Part shown: piece after piece, positions 1 to 8,026 of the stretch | Numbering within the stretch: position 1 is the first letter of the stretch | How the letters are laid out: each line of letters starts with the position of its first letter | DNA from: a virus | Virus record (IMG/VR): IMGVR_UViG_3300009183_004163 | Span: 1-62,154 of that record | DNA length: 62,154 nucleotides | Strand: one strand, 5' to 3' | Position numbers and translations under genes: made by a program | Notes under the pieces: generated by a model | What the model was told of the DNA's origin: nothing | Databases searched by the model: none | What the model saw: the letters and a program-made list of their open reading frames with translations, nothing else

Positions 1-1
1 G

Positions 2-253
2 TGTGCTCGTCGTGGCACACTTCAAGAAGAACTATGTAACGACATCGCAAGAGAAATAATGCGAGCGACCGAAAGTGAAAATGTAGGTGTGTATATCCAA
101 GCCACACATGGTTGTTGTGAGAATCGTGGCATTATGGCACACTCAAGCCTAACACAGACCACAGTATTAAAAGGAGCTTTCAACGCAGACCCGGGAACAA
201 AGAAAGAGTTCATGGACAATATCAAACTACAACAGGACTTTGCACCAAGATGA
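2..253 (+). CDS. folE: GTP cyclohydrolase I, C-terminal part (5' end outside window)
   Basis: The frame is open to the left edge, so only the last 83 residues are visible. They match the C-terminal half of FolE: VGVYIQATHGCCENRG corresponds to the zinc-cysteine/active-site strand (VHYCVKARG in E. coli FolE), followed by the SLTQTTVLKGAF strand and the EFMDNI helix. FolE converts GTP to 7,8-dihydroneopterin triphosphate, the entry to folate and to 7-deazaguanine bases. With queD and queE downstream on the same strand, the 7-deazaguanine role is the better guess. Its stop overlaps the next start (ATGA), so the two genes are translationally coupled. Confidence 0.85.
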   Translation, partial: CARRGTLQEELCNDIAREIMRATESENVGVYIQATHGCCENRGIMAHSSLTQTTVLKGAFNADPGTKKEFMDNIKLQQDFAPR

Positions 254-678
254 TCCAGCCCTTGAAAGATGATCTCATGGTGCAACAGCAGTTGCCGGCA
301 GGATTAGACAATCTCCGTGGTGCTTGGCAACACATGGTGGCTGTGATCATGCTGAATCAGACCGGGCGTAAGCCTGTAAAAACCGTATTTCCTGTATTCA
401 TGGATCGCTGGTCGCATCCGCTTGAGTTACTGAAAGCCACCGAACAAGAAGTAAAAGATGTGATTTGGCCTCTGGGCATGGTCAATGTACGTTATAAAAG
501 ACTACGCAAGATGACAGAGGACTTTGTGACTTGGAACTGTGATGATGCCACCGAATTATATGGTATTGGCAAGTACGGTTCAGACAGCTATGAAATATTT
601 TTCAAGAACAATTATGCCGTAGAGCCTACCGACAAAGAACTAAGACGCTATTTAGAAGAAGAAGTTTTTGTATCATAA
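250..678 (+). CDS. HhH-GPD DNA glycosylase, MBD4-like
   Basis: A 142-residue HhH-GPD base-excision glycosylase. The closest pattern I recognise is the catalytic domain of MBD4 (thymine/uracil glycosylase for G:T and G:U mismatches): VIMLNQTGRKPVKTVFPVF, then WPLGMVNVRYKRL, then YGIGKYGSDSYEIF, where D112 is in the place of the catalytic aspartate. After that, the NYAVEPTDKELRRYL tail also follows MBD4. No C-terminal four-cysteine iron-sulphur motif is present, unlike EndoIII/MutY. The start overlaps the folE stop by ATGA. It probably removes a damaged or foreign base from DNA; the exact substrate is not readable. Lying between folE and queD, a link to modified-base metabolism is possible but inferred. 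Confidence 0.8.
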   Translation: MIQPLKDDLMVQQQLPAGLDNLRGAWQHMVAVIMLNQTGRKPVKTVFPVFMDRWSHPLELLKATEQEVKDVIWPLGMVNVRYKRLRKMTEDFVTWNCDDATELYGIGKYGSDSYEIFFKNNYAVEPTDKELRRYLEEEVFVS

Positions 679-690
679 AGGAGAAACACA

Positions 691-915
691 ATGAATAATG
701 TAAGCATATTGGCCGCAGAGGCTATTGAACGGGCAAAAAATTTACAAGAATTTGCTGTATTCCGCGACATGGAAGATATTGTGTTTTGCGGTACACCAAT
801 CCCTTATACGCTTAATCATGTTATGGGTGAACAGGTAGAAATTACAGTGCCGGCAATCAGCCAGGACGAAGCTGAACAGCGTGTAAATGATTGGTTGCGT
901 GGGCAAAGAGCTTAA
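691..915 (+). CDS. Small protein of unknown function (74 aa)
   Basis: A clear ribosome binding site (AAAGGAG) lies just upstream of the ATG, and the gene follows the glycosylase gene by 12 bases on the same strand. The protein is acidic and probably alpha/beta, with no cysteine cluster, signal peptide or membrane segment that I recognise. I cannot assign a function. It ends 21 bases before the HIT-family gene and probably belongs to the same transcript. Confidence 0.7.
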   Translation: MNNVSILAAEAIERAKNLQEFAVFRDMEDIVFCGTPIPYTLNHVMGEQVEITVPAISQDEAEQRVNDWLRGQRA

Positions 916-936
916 AATTTTTTGTAAAAATCACCT

Positions 937-1305
937 ATGACAACATTACTAGAAGCACAGCAGGCAGGTATAGCACCTTGGAACAATCAGATAAAAGACC
1001 GTCCGCTGGTTGCAGTATATTTGGACAAGTATCCGTGTACTCCAGGACATAGATTATATGTGCCCAAGAATGATCATCCCAACTGGATTGTGCAGGCCAT
1101 GGAAGAAGCCCTATCTGACGGCAATCAAATGATCAAGTCGGGCGAGTGTAACGGATTTAACATTGGATTTAATTCAGGTGTAGCAGCCGGACAAACTGTA
1201 ATGTATCCACATGTTCATCTTATTCCACGCAGAACAGGCGATGTAGAAGATCCTGTGGGCGGAGTACGCAATACTATACCCGGCAAAGGTAACTATCAAA
1301 AATGA
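937..1305 (+). CDS. HIT-family (histidine triad) nucleotide-binding protein
   Basis: 122 residues, typical for HIT hydrolases/transferases. The C-terminal signature is TVMYPHVHLIPRRTGD with H92 and H94. In the usual HxHxH triad the first histidine is replaced by Y90; the middle histidine, the nucleophile in the family, is kept (H92). HIT proteins hydrolyse or transfer nucleoside monophosphates from dinucleotides or nucleoside phosphoramidates. The tail GGVRNTIPGKGNY is typical of bacterial and phage members. The ATG has only a weak ribosome binding site. Its stop overlaps the next gene (ATGA). The exact nucleotide substrate is unknown. Confidence 0.85.
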   Translation: MTTLLEAQQAGIAPWNNQIKDRPLVAVYLDKYPCTPGHRLYVPKNDHPNWIVQAMEEALSDGNQMIKSGECNGFNIGFNSGVAAGQTVMYPHVHLIPRRTGDVEDPVGGVRNTIPGKGNYQK

Positions 1306-1460
1306 TCATTGAACTTATTGGAACATGGATAGTTATTGGATTTTTTAGTGCAATCGGTTGGGGCACTGCTCAAAAAACCGTGGTTGAACCCTATCTCAAT
1401 CCAGCAATAGATCAAGTTATGCCTCCGACAAAACCTCAATCGCCTGCTGAACAAAAATAA
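1302..1460 (+). CDS. Small membrane protein (52 aa)
   Basis: Starts in an ATGA overlap with the HIT gene, which supports translation. Residues 2-21 (IIELIGTWIVIGFFSAIGWG) form one hydrophobic segment, probably a transmembrane helix; the C-terminal part is polar and proline-rich (NPAIDQVMPPTKPQSP). No known family recognised. Phages often carry such single-span proteins; a holin or inner-membrane role cannot be shown from this alone. Confidence 0.65.
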   Translation: MIIELIGTWIVIGFFSAIGWGTAQKTVVEPYLNPAIDQVMPPTKPQSPAEQK

Positions 1461-1485
1461 ATAATTTTATTAAGAAAGAGATATT

Positions 1486-1710
1486 ATGAGCCAAAAACGC
1501 ACATTTGTATTACAATTAAAAAACGATCAAGCTATTACACTTGAATTTTCATCAATAGAAGCTACTGGTGATCGACTATGGCAGATGTTTGCTACAACCG
1601 AAGCACTTGATACTGTGCAACAGTTAATCAACACAGGTGATGTCACTCAAACCAAGTCAGCTAGAAAAACAACACCAGAAAATTCTGTAGTCGCCAAAAA
1701 GAAAAAATAA
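1486..1710 (+). CDS. Small protein of unknown function with lysine-rich tail (74 aa)
   Basis: Preceded by AAGAAAGAG at a ribosome-binding distance. The first half (RTFVLQLKNDQAITLEF) looks like two beta strands; the tail is polar and ends in four lysines. No family recognised. An ATAAATAA box lies about 15-25 bases upstream of the ATG and could be a late-type promoter, but this is weak. Confidence 0.6.
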   Translation: MSQKRTFVLQLKNDQAITLEFSSIEATGDRLWQMFATTEALDTVQQLINTGDVTQTKSARKTTPENSVVAKKKK

Positions 1711-1762
1711 TATTCATTACCGGCCTTTCGGTGTCATCCCGGTTTATAAACTCTGCCATCTA

Positions 1763-1783
1763 TGCTATAATCTAACATAGGAG
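1763..1783 (+). promoter_or_regulatory. Extended -10 promoter and ribosome binding site of queD
   Basis: TGCTATAAT at 1763-1771 is an extended -10 box (TG at 1763-1764, TATAAT at 1766-1771) with no good -35. AGGAG at 1779-1783 precedes the queD ATG at 1790. A short inverted repeat (ACCGG...CCGGT, about 1720-1744) lies just upstream and may be a weak terminator of the preceding gene. Confidence 0.6.
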
Positions 1784-1789
1784 AATACA

Positions 1790-2239
1790 ATGGCAAAATA
1801 TTATTCAACAAAACATTACGGACACAACATTGGACTGAGTGCGGTATTCCGTCAACCCAATGCTGATCATAGCCACTGTCATTTGTTGCATGGTTACAGT
1901 CTAGCGTTTACATTTACATTTGGCTGTGACACATTAGACGACAAAAACTGGGCGGTAGACTTTGGCGGACTCAAACCGCTCAAGGCCTGGTTAGAAGATA
2001 GTTTTGATCACAAGCTGGCTCTGGATCAACAAGATCCACACTTGGCCAAGTTCCAAGAACTGGCGGCATTGGACCTGGCAGAGATACGTATCTTTGATGG
2101 TGTGGGTGCAGAGAAGTTTGCCGAACATGCTTTCAACTTTGCTGATGCCCTGATTAGAGAAAAAACTAATAATCGTTGCTATTGCGTTAGGGTAGAATGT
2201 GCAGAACACGGTGCCAATAGTGCCATATATGAAGGTTAA
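1790..2239 (+). CDS. queD: 6-carboxytetrahydropterin synthase (QueD / PTPS family)
   Basis: 149 residues, normal length for QueD. It turns dihydroneopterin triphosphate (FolE product) into 6-carboxy-5,6,7,8-tetrahydropterin, the QueE substrate. Visible signatures are YSTKHYGHNIGLS near the N terminus, CHLLHGY at 30-36 (C30 in the catalytic cysteine position, H34 in the zinc motif), VDFGGLK at 56-62, FDHKLAL at 72-78 and a C-terminal VECAEHGANSAIY. The textbook HGH zinc motif reads HGY here. It has its own extended -10 promoter and AGGAG site. The pathway neighbours folE (upstream) and queE (7.3 kb downstream) are on the same strand. Confidence 0.88.
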   Translation: MAKYYSTKHYGHNIGLSAVFRQPNADHSHCHLLHGYSLAFTFTFGCDTLDDKNWAVDFGGLKPLKAWLEDSFDHKLALDQQDPHLAKFQELAALDLAEIRIFDGVGAEKFAEHAFNFADALIREKTNNRCYCVRVECAEHGANSAIYEG

Positions 2240-2265
2240 CTTTTATACACGCAATAAAGTACGCA

Positions 2266-2273
2266 TATAAATA
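2266..2273 (+). promoter_or_regulatory. TATAAATA box (T4-type late promoter-like)
   Basis: TATAAATA ends 8 bases before the ATG at 2282 and there is no ribosome binding site between them. The box matches the T4 late promoter consensus from memory. If used, the transcript would start at or within a few bases of the start codon. Confidence 0.5.
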
Positions 2274-2281
2274 TTTCTACA

Positions 2282-3118
2282 ATGACAAACGAATACCGAA
2301 TAGCCATATTATTACCCACACGAGGTCGCACAGCAGCATTATCTCGTAGTATCCAGAGCCTAGTCACTTTAGCAGAAGATGTTGACAGTATACAAATTAT
2401 GCTAGGATTTGATAATGACGATGCCGTAGGCGTTGAATATTTTCAATCAGAACTACAACCGTGGCTAGATCAGCATCGTGTTAATTACACTGCTATGACA
2501 TTTGAACCTATGGGGTATATACGTCTTAACGAATACGTTAACACCCTAGCAAAAAATTCATCTGCAGACTGGTTGGTCTTTTGGAATGATGATGCTTTGA
2601 TGGAAACTCAAGATTGGGATCGTGAGATTGCTAGCTACACTGGAGAGTTTAAAATTTTAGCATTTAGGACCCACAACGATCATCCTTACAGCATTTTTCC
2701 TATAGTGCCGTGCGATTGGCTGACTGTGTTAGGGCATCTCAGTCCACACCAAATATCAGACGGCTGGATCAGCCAAGTTGCCTATTGTATAGATATCATG
2801 CAACGTATACCGGTACAGGTCAAACATGACCGTGCTGATCTTACTGGAAATAATCTAGATCAAACTTATAAAAATAGACCCATGCTTGAAGGCAATCCTA
2901 GCAGTCCACATGACTTTCATCATTACACATGGGCTGCTAAAAGGGCAAAAGACTGCGACACATTAACTGCCTACATGAAATCCAAAGGTCTAGATACTGA
3001 TTGGTGGGAAAACATCAAGCAAAATAAACAAGACCCTTGGGAAAAATTACGCATTAATGATGTAAACGATCAAATGCGCCAATTTAGTATCGGTCGAGAT
3101 GGCAGGTTAAAAGCATGA
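2282..3118 (+). CDS. Glycosyltransferase, GT-A fold (family 2-like)
   Basis: 278 residues. The N terminus IAILLPTRGRTAALSRSI resembles the first strand and loop of GT2 nucleotide-sugar binding domains, and LVFWNDDALM (99-107) is a plausible DxD-type metal/sugar-nucleotide motif. It is probably a cytoplasmic glycosyltransferase; donor and acceptor are unknown. It is the first gene of a sugar cluster running to about 8.8 kb, with each gene overlapping the next by 4-7 bases. The C-terminal 90 residues are charged and unassigned. Confidence 0.7.
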   Translation: MTNEYRIAILLPTRGRTAALSRSIQSLVTLAEDVDSIQIMLGFDNDDAVGVEYFQSELQPWLDQHRVNYTAMTFEPMGYIRLNEYVNTLAKNSSADWLVFWNDDALMETQDWDREIASYTGEFKILAFRTHNDHPYSIFPIVPCDWLTVLGHLSPHQISDGWISQVAYCIDIMQRIPVQVKHDRADLTGNNLDQTYKNRPMLEGNPSSPHDFHHYTWAAKRAKDCDTLTAYMKSKGLDTDWWENIKQNKQDPWEKLRINDVNDQMRQFSIGRDGRLKA

Positions 3119-3894
3119 CAAAATCTCTAGAACAACGTATTCGAGATTACTGGAACAACCAACCTTGCAATGTTCGCCACAGTAAAAATGCCCCGGGAAG
3201 TTTAGAATTTTTTCAAGACGTATCTGCTCGTCGATATCGCGTTGAGCCACATATTCCAGAATTTGCTGGCTTTTATCTTTGGCAAGGTCGACAAGTATTA
3301 GAAATTGGGCCTGGCATTGGATCAGATGCAGCTGAGTTTGCTCGCAATGGCGCGGATTACTATGGTATAGACTATTCAGATGAAAGTGTTAAATTAGCAC
3401 AACAAAGATTCAAAGTTGAAGAACTCGAAGGTACATTTGTATGTGGTGACTCTAGTGATATCGAATCATACAGCACATTACCCAAGATGGACTTGGTGTA
3501 TAGTTACGGAGTGATACATCATTTTCCAGCCATAGATCGTATTATTGATAATGTGTACAATATTCTCAAGCCCGGTGGTGAATTCCGTTTTATGGTCTAT
3601 GCTAAAAATTCCTGGAAACAGGCCATGATTAACAAAGGGCTAGATCAGTTTGAAGCACAAGCCGGTTGTCCCTATGCTAAAAGTTATACCAAGGATGACA
3701 TCACTGACTTGCTAGGGTCAAAATTTCAACTAGAAAGACTACGGCAAGATCATTGTTTCATGTACAATGTGGACGCATACAAGCAAGGTCGTTACGAATT
3801 GGAGCCATGGTTCGAAGCCATGCCCGAGGCCATGCGCGAAGCAGTCAAAGAATATCTTGGTTGGCACCTATTAGTTAAAGCTCGACGACTGTGA
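3115..3894 (+). CDS. Class I SAM-dependent methyltransferase
   Basis: 259 residues. Motif I VLEIGPGIG at 61-69, acidic motif II GIDYS at about 79-83 and post-motif PKMDLVYSYGVIHHF are the hallmarks of a class I (Rossmann) methyltransferase of the Methyltransf_11/25 type. It starts in an ATGA overlap with the glycosyltransferase and its stop overlaps the GTG start of the next gene. Given the neighbours it may methylate a sugar or a glycan end, but the acceptor is inferred only from context. Confidence 0.85.
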   Translation: MTKSLEQRIRDYWNNQPCNVRHSKNAPGSLEFFQDVSARRYRVEPHIPEFAGFYLWQGRQVLEIGPGIGSDAAEFARNGADYYGIDYSDESVKLAQQRFKVEELEGTFVCGDSSDIESYSTLPKMDLVYSYGVIHHFPAIDRIIDNVYNILKPGGEFRFMVYAKNSWKQAMINKGLDQFEAQAGCPYAKSYTKDDITDLLGSKFQLERLRQDHCFMYNVDAYKQGRYELEPWFEAMPEAMREAVKEYLGWHLLVKARRL

Positions 3895-4841
3895 AAAAAA
3901 TTGTATATGTAACTGGATGTTTAGGATTTATAGGAGTTCATGTTACCCAACAATGTTTAGAACGTGGATGGTATGTGCTTGGCATAGACAAAGGTACTTA
4001 CGCCAGTAATTGGAATTTTTTAGAACAATTTAATAAAAATCCCAATTTCAAATTTATTAACTCAGACATCAATGACATTGATCGGTTGGTCGATTGCGAC
4101 TATGTAATCAACACCGCTGCAGAAACACACGTGGATAATTCAATCATGAGTTCTGACGTGTTTATTCGTAGCAACATCAACGGTGTACATCATTTATTAG
4201 AGTTGATCAAACAACAACCTTTGTACAAGGCTCCAATATTTTTACATTTTAGCACCGACGAAGTCTACGGAGATATTGAAGCCGGAACTCATACCGAAAC
4301 GGATTTACTCAAACCCAGTAATCCGTATTCGGCCTCAAAAGCGGCAGCCGATATGCTGATACTGGCCTGGGCTAGAACCTATGGTATCAAGTACGTCATA
4401 ATTCGTCCAACCAACAATTACGGAATCGGACAGTACGTAGAAAAACTCATACCCAAAAGTATTAAATATCTTGAGCTAGGCAAGCCAATCGACTTACACA
4501 ACCGAGGTAACCCTATACGCACTTGGCTACACGCCGGCGATACAGCCGCAGCAGTGCTGACTATCATTGATTCAGGTTGTAAAAACGAAATATTCAACAT
4601 TAGTGGTAACACTGAGTTGCCCAACTGTGAAGTAATTAAAAAAATATTAAAATTGTATTACGGTGTCGACCATAACAGCGACTGGGAATCATTTACTATT
4701 CCTAGTGCAAGGCAAGGTCAGGATGTACGCTATGCCATTAATGATAACAAATTAAAACTATTAGGATGGCAACCACAGGCTCAGTTTGATCAGGAACTGG
4801 CAAATGTAGTTGAATACTATCGGAATAATTTTGTATGGTAA
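3891..4841 (+). CDS. NAD-dependent nucleotide-sugar dehydratase/epimerase (dTDP-glucose 4,6-dehydratase-like)
   Basis: 316 residues, extended SDR. The GxxGxxG motif GCLGFIG is at 9-15, the 4,6-dehydratase signature STDEVYGD at 121-128 (T122, D123, E124) and the YxxxK pair is Y146/K150 (YSASK). RPTNNYGIGQYVEKLIPKS follows the RmlB pattern RPTNTYGP..FP.KLIP. It probably makes a 4-keto-6-deoxy nucleotide sugar, the kind of substrate the E1/RfbH-like gene downstream needs. The start is GTG (3891) overlapping the previous stop. Whether the donor is dTDP, CDP or another nucleotide is not readable. Confidence 0.85.
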   Translation: MKKIVYVTGCLGFIGVHVTQQCLERGWYVLGIDKGTYASNWNFLEQFNKNPNFKFINSDINDIDRLVDCDYVINTAAETHVDNSIMSSDVFIRSNINGVHHLLELIKQQPLYKAPIFLHFSTDEVYGDIEAGTHTETDLLKPSNPYSASKAAADMLILAWARTYGIKYVIIRPTNNYGIGQYVEKLIPKSIKYLELGKPIDLHNRGNPIRTWLHAGDTAAAVLTIIDSGCKNEIFNISGNTELPNCEVIKKILKLYYGVDHNSDWESFTIPSARQGQDVRYAINDNKLKLLGWQPQAQFDQELANVVEYYRNNFVW

Positions 4842-5560
4842 AAAACTATCTTATAGGTGCAGTTAGACCGGTAACTGATAATTGGATGGATCAAGCCAGT
4901 GCTAATTTATATTCTGATTATTCAGAAATGTATCAAATAAGTTTAGCTAGTTTTCAACACTTTGTTCAGGAACCATTTGAAACAATACTGTGGACTGACC
5001 CGGTGGCCAACAATGAAGAATATGCTCTAGCCAATTGGAAAGCCACTGTGGAACTTCGCAACAGCGGCCCGTGTAATATATTTTGGGCCGGTGCTGATAC
5101 TATGATGGTACAACCTACTAGTCTTTTTTCAGATCGATTTTCAGAATACAGATTGTTTAACTTCACTGATCCTAAAAATCATAATGAATTTCCACGCTAT
5201 TTTAACGACGACCTAATGTATTACCCACACACCACCAGCGATAACGTTTGGGACCTTGGTGAACAATGGTGGAACAACATAGAGAATCATCCAAACCGCA
5301 GTTGGGGTTTTGATCAGTTAAGACACAATGCCATGTTTTGGAGCCAAGACATTCCAGAATCGGACAGACTACATCCAGAAATGGCTTATCAGGCTATAAA
5401 GTTTCGCAGTTTAGATGCTAGTGTTTTAAGGCAACATGATCAATGGAATGGTATAAGCATCAATTCCGCACACATACTACATTTTCATGGCAGCCGAGGC
5501 AGCCAGGCAGTAATTGAAATTATGAAACAACTATCTAACCACCTTGGAATTAAAATATGA
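4835..5560 (+). CDS. Putative glycosyltransferase (GT8-like features), unassigned
   Basis: 241 residues. No firm family match. CNIFWAGADTMMVQP (about 79-93) resembles a GT-A DxD loop, and the late ILHFHGSRGSQ resembles the HxxG(x)K/R region that closes the donor site in GT8/GT34-type enzymes. The position within the sugar cluster, overlapping both neighbours, supports a glycosyltransferase role. It could equally be a carbohydrate-related protein of unknown activity. Confidence 0.55.
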   Translation: MVKNYLIGAVRPVTDNWMDQASANLYSDYSEMYQISLASFQHFVQEPFETILWTDPVANNEEYALANWKATVELRNSGPCNIFWAGADTMMVQPTSLFSDRFSEYRLFNFTDPKNHNEFPRYFNDDLMYYPHTTSDNVWDLGEQWWNNIENHPNRSWGFDQLRHNAMFWSQDIPESDRLHPEMAYQAIKFRSLDASVLRQHDQWNGISINSAHILHFHGSRGSQAVIEIMKQLSNHLGIKI

Positions 5561-6876
5561 AACAAATATTGGAAGACATTAAAAAATACATTGACACTAA
5601 ACACGCAGACAAGACCTGGGTAGCCGGTAAGGACTTTGTCAACTACGCAGGTCCGCATTTTGACTCGGACGAGTATGTGGCGGCTGCAGAAGCCTTGCTG
5701 AATGGCTGGCTAGTTATGGGCAACAAGAGCCTGCGTTTTGAACAAAAATTCCCCAAAGAATTTGGCAAGACTCGCGGAGTGCTAACTAACTCAGGTAGTA
5801 GTGCTAACCTGCTGATGATGACAGCAATGAAGTCCAAGCGTGGCTATAACTTTCCATCAGGCACTAAAGTATTGATGCCCATTGCAGGATTTCCAACCAC
5901 ACTTAATCCAACCTTACAAAATGGATTTGTGCCAGTGTTCTGCGATATTGAAATTGATACTTTAAACATTGATCTGGATCAGGCAGAACAGATATTGGCT
6001 AACGATCCTGACATTAAAATTATTACCTTTGCACATGTGTTGGGTAACCCACCTAACATGGACAAAATAATGGAACTGGTCAATCGACACAATTTAATCT
6101 TATTAGAAGATTGTTGTGACGGGCTGGGTACTAATTATGATGGAAAGCCATTGGGCAGTTTTGGTCTAATGGCCAGTTGCAGTTTTTATCCAGCACACCA
6201 CATGACCATGGGTGAAGGTGGTTTTGTAGCCATGAATGATCCACAGCAAGAAATCATTGTGCGTAGTCTACGTGAATGGGGACGTGGCTGTTATTGTGTG
6301 GGGCCCGAGGCCAACAAGTTAAAATGTGGTACTTGTGGCAAGCGATTCAATGAGTGGATTCCCGAAATGCCAGATCAGATTTTTGATCACAAGTATGTGT
6401 ATGACGAAATTGGGTATAACTTAAAACCCATCGAACTACAAGCGGCCATGGGACTTGAGCAACTTAAAAAATTGCCAGAAATACATGCTTTGCGCCAACG
6501 CAATTACAATCTATTGTTTGCTATCTACGAAAAGTACGAAGAGTTTTTCCACTTGCCACGTGCTAGAGACAAAGCCGATGTTAGTTGGTTTGCGTTTCCA
6601 TTGACCATACGTGCGGATGCTCCGTTCTCCCGAATGGACATTGTTGACTATCTTGAAGAGAACTTGATACAGACACGCCCGTACTTTGCTGGTAATATCA
6701 TGTTGCAACCTGCATATAGTCATTTAATGAATCCTGAAGATGCACGTGACAACTATCCAGTGGCCACATTTACAATGAAGAACACTTACTTCCATGGCTG
6801 TAGCCCAGTTATCACGCCTGAACAGATTGCCTACATCGGAGAGAAGGTTGATGGATTTATGAGTTTATATCTATGA
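5557..6876 (+). CDS. rfbH: CDP-4-keto-6-deoxyglucose 3-dehydratase-like (E1/RfbH) PLP + 2Fe-2S enzyme
   Basis: 439 residues, DegT/DnrJ/EryC1 fold, matching E1 (RfbH/AscC) length. The lysine that normally binds PLP is replaced by histidine in SFYPAHHMTMGEGG (H214-H215), the mark of the coenzyme B6-dependent 3-dehydratases, which use PMP. C245, C247, C257 and C260 (CYC...CGTCGKRF) are the 2Fe-2S ligands expected in E1. LEDCCDGLGTNYDG (183-196) holds the cofactor aspartate. E1 removes the 3-hydroxyl of a CDP-4-keto-6-deoxyhexose to give 3,6-dideoxy sugars. The E3 reductase partner is not in the window. The gene overlaps the next by ATGA. Confidence 0.88.
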   Translation: MKQILEDIKKYIDTKHADKTWVAGKDFVNYAGPHFDSDEYVAAAEALLNGWLVMGNKSLRFEQKFPKEFGKTRGVLTNSGSSANLLMMTAMKSKRGYNFPSGTKVLMPIAGFPTTLNPTLQNGFVPVFCDIEIDTLNIDLDQAEQILANDPDIKIITFAHVLGNPPNMDKIMELVNRHNLILLEDCCDGLGTNYDGKPLGSFGLMASCSFYPAHHMTMGEGGFVAMNDPQQEIIVRSLREWGRGCYCVGPEANKLKCGTCGKRFNEWIPEMPDQIFDHKYVYDEIGYNLKPIELQAAMGLEQLKKLPEIHALRQRNYNLLFAIYEKYEEFFHLPRARDKADVSWFAFPLTIRADAPFSRMDIVDYLEENLIQTRPYFAGNIMLQPAYSHLMNPEDARDNYPVATFTMKNTYFHGCSPVITPEQIAYIGEKVDGFMSLYL

Positions 6877-7493
6877 ACAAACAAGATCTAATTGACTTTG
6901 AAACAGATATAGGTGAAACATTTAATCGTGGAGAAATTCGTGCTCCTATACATCTATATGCTGGCAGTGAAGATCAGATCATGCAAGTGTTTGAACACAT
7001 TGACGTCAAGAAAGATTGGATCTGTTGTACCTGGCGTAATCATTATCAAGCACTGTTAAAAGGTATTCCACCTGAAGTAATTAAAGAACGCATCATGGCT
7101 GGTAAAAGCATGGTTATGAATCTTCCAGAATACAAATTTATATGTTCAAGTATTGTAGGAGGCATTCCGAGCATTGCCACAGGACTGGCACTTGCTGCAA
7201 AACTTCGTGACACAGATGAACATGTATGGTGTTGGTCCGGAGATATGAGTGCCGAAACAGGTGCCTGGGCCGAAGCCTACAAATATTCTCGAGCACAAGA
7301 CTTACCAATTACATTTATTGTTGAAGACAATGAACTAAGCGTATTGACTCCTACGCACGAAATGTGGGGCCCTGATAAGTGGTATCTTCCTGTACAAAAC
7401 AAAGTTTGGTATGAAGATAAACATTTAATCTATTACAAATATAAAAATACAAAATATCCACATGCTGGCGCCGGAATAAGGGTGCAATTTTAA
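6873..7493 (+). CDS. Thiamine-diphosphate enzyme, alpha-type subunit (E1 alpha-like, short)
   Basis: 206 residues. It carries the TPP-binding motif GD...N: SGDMSAETGAWAEAY starts at 122 (G123, D124) and VEDNELSV supplies N153. The upstream ICSSIVGGIPSIATGLALA resembles the E1 alpha subunit of 2-oxoacid dehydrogenases. It is much shorter than dehydrogenase E1 alpha (about 320-360 residues), ending soon after the TPP motif. The next gene encodes the pyrimidine-domain half, so the two form a split transketolase-like enzyme. After RfbH, transfer of a two-carbon unit to a deoxysugar is a reasonable guess. Confidence 0.8.
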   Translation: MNKQDLIDFETDIGETFNRGEIRAPIHLYAGSEDQIMQVFEHIDVKKDWICCTWRNHYQALLKGIPPEVIKERIMAGKSMVMNLPEYKFICSSIVGGIPSIATGLALAAKLRDTDEHVWCWSGDMSAETGAWAEAYKYSRAQDLPITFIVEDNELSVLTPTHEMWGPDKWYLPVQNKVWYEDKHLIYYKYKNTKYPHAGAGIRVQF

Positions 7494-8026
7494 TGACCAC
7501 ACAACTGTATAATCAACAACTCAAAGCGGCAATGAATTGGATCGGTGCACAAGATCGTGTTATGATCCTCGGTCAAGCTGTTTGCTATGCTGGTACCGGC
7601 TGTTATGAAAGCATTACAGAAGTGTCTGATGATAAAAAAATGGAATTTCCTGTAGCAGAGAACTTTCAAATTGGTGTAAGCACAGGAATGGCAATCAATG
7701 GCATGGTGCCTGTTAGTGTTGTCCCAAGATGGAATTTTTTATTAAATGCTACAGATCAAATTGTTAATCATCTTGATAAAATGGAATCAATGAGTGACGG
7801 ACGTTGTAGACCCAAAGTCATTATTCGTGTGGCCAAGGGCAGTGAAAATCCCGTTGACCCTCAAGATCAACACAAAGGCAATTTTGCAGACGCATTTAGA
7901 TTAATGTGTAAAAATATTGACATTGTAGAGTTATACCAACCAGAAGATATTCTTCCAGCATATCAATCAGCCTACACTAGTAACCGTAGTACAATTTTAG
8001 TTGAATTTCCAGATTACGGTAAATGA
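7493..8026 (+). CDS. Thiamine-diphosphate enzyme, beta-type subunit (pyrimidine domain)
   Basis: 177 residues with PVAENFQIGVSTGMAINGMVPV (from 53), where E56 is in the place of the glutamate that activates the TPP aminopyrimidine in E1 beta and transketolase. The C-terminal transketolase domain (about 120 residues in E1 beta) is absent. TAATG overlap with the alpha gene implies equal expression. It probably forms an alpha2beta2 unit with the product of the gene before it. No lipoyl or E2 protein is nearby, so a free acyl or ketol transfer is more likely than an oxidative decarboxylation. Confidence 0.8.
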   Translation: MTTQLYNQQLKAAMNWIGAQDRVMILGQAVCYAGTGCYESITEVSDDKKMEFPVAENFQIGVSTGMAINGMVPVSVVPRWNFLLNATDQIVNHLDKMESMSDGRCRPKVIIRVAKGSENPVDPQDQHKGNFADAFRLMCKNIDIVELYQPEDILPAYQSAYTSNRSTILVEFPDYGK

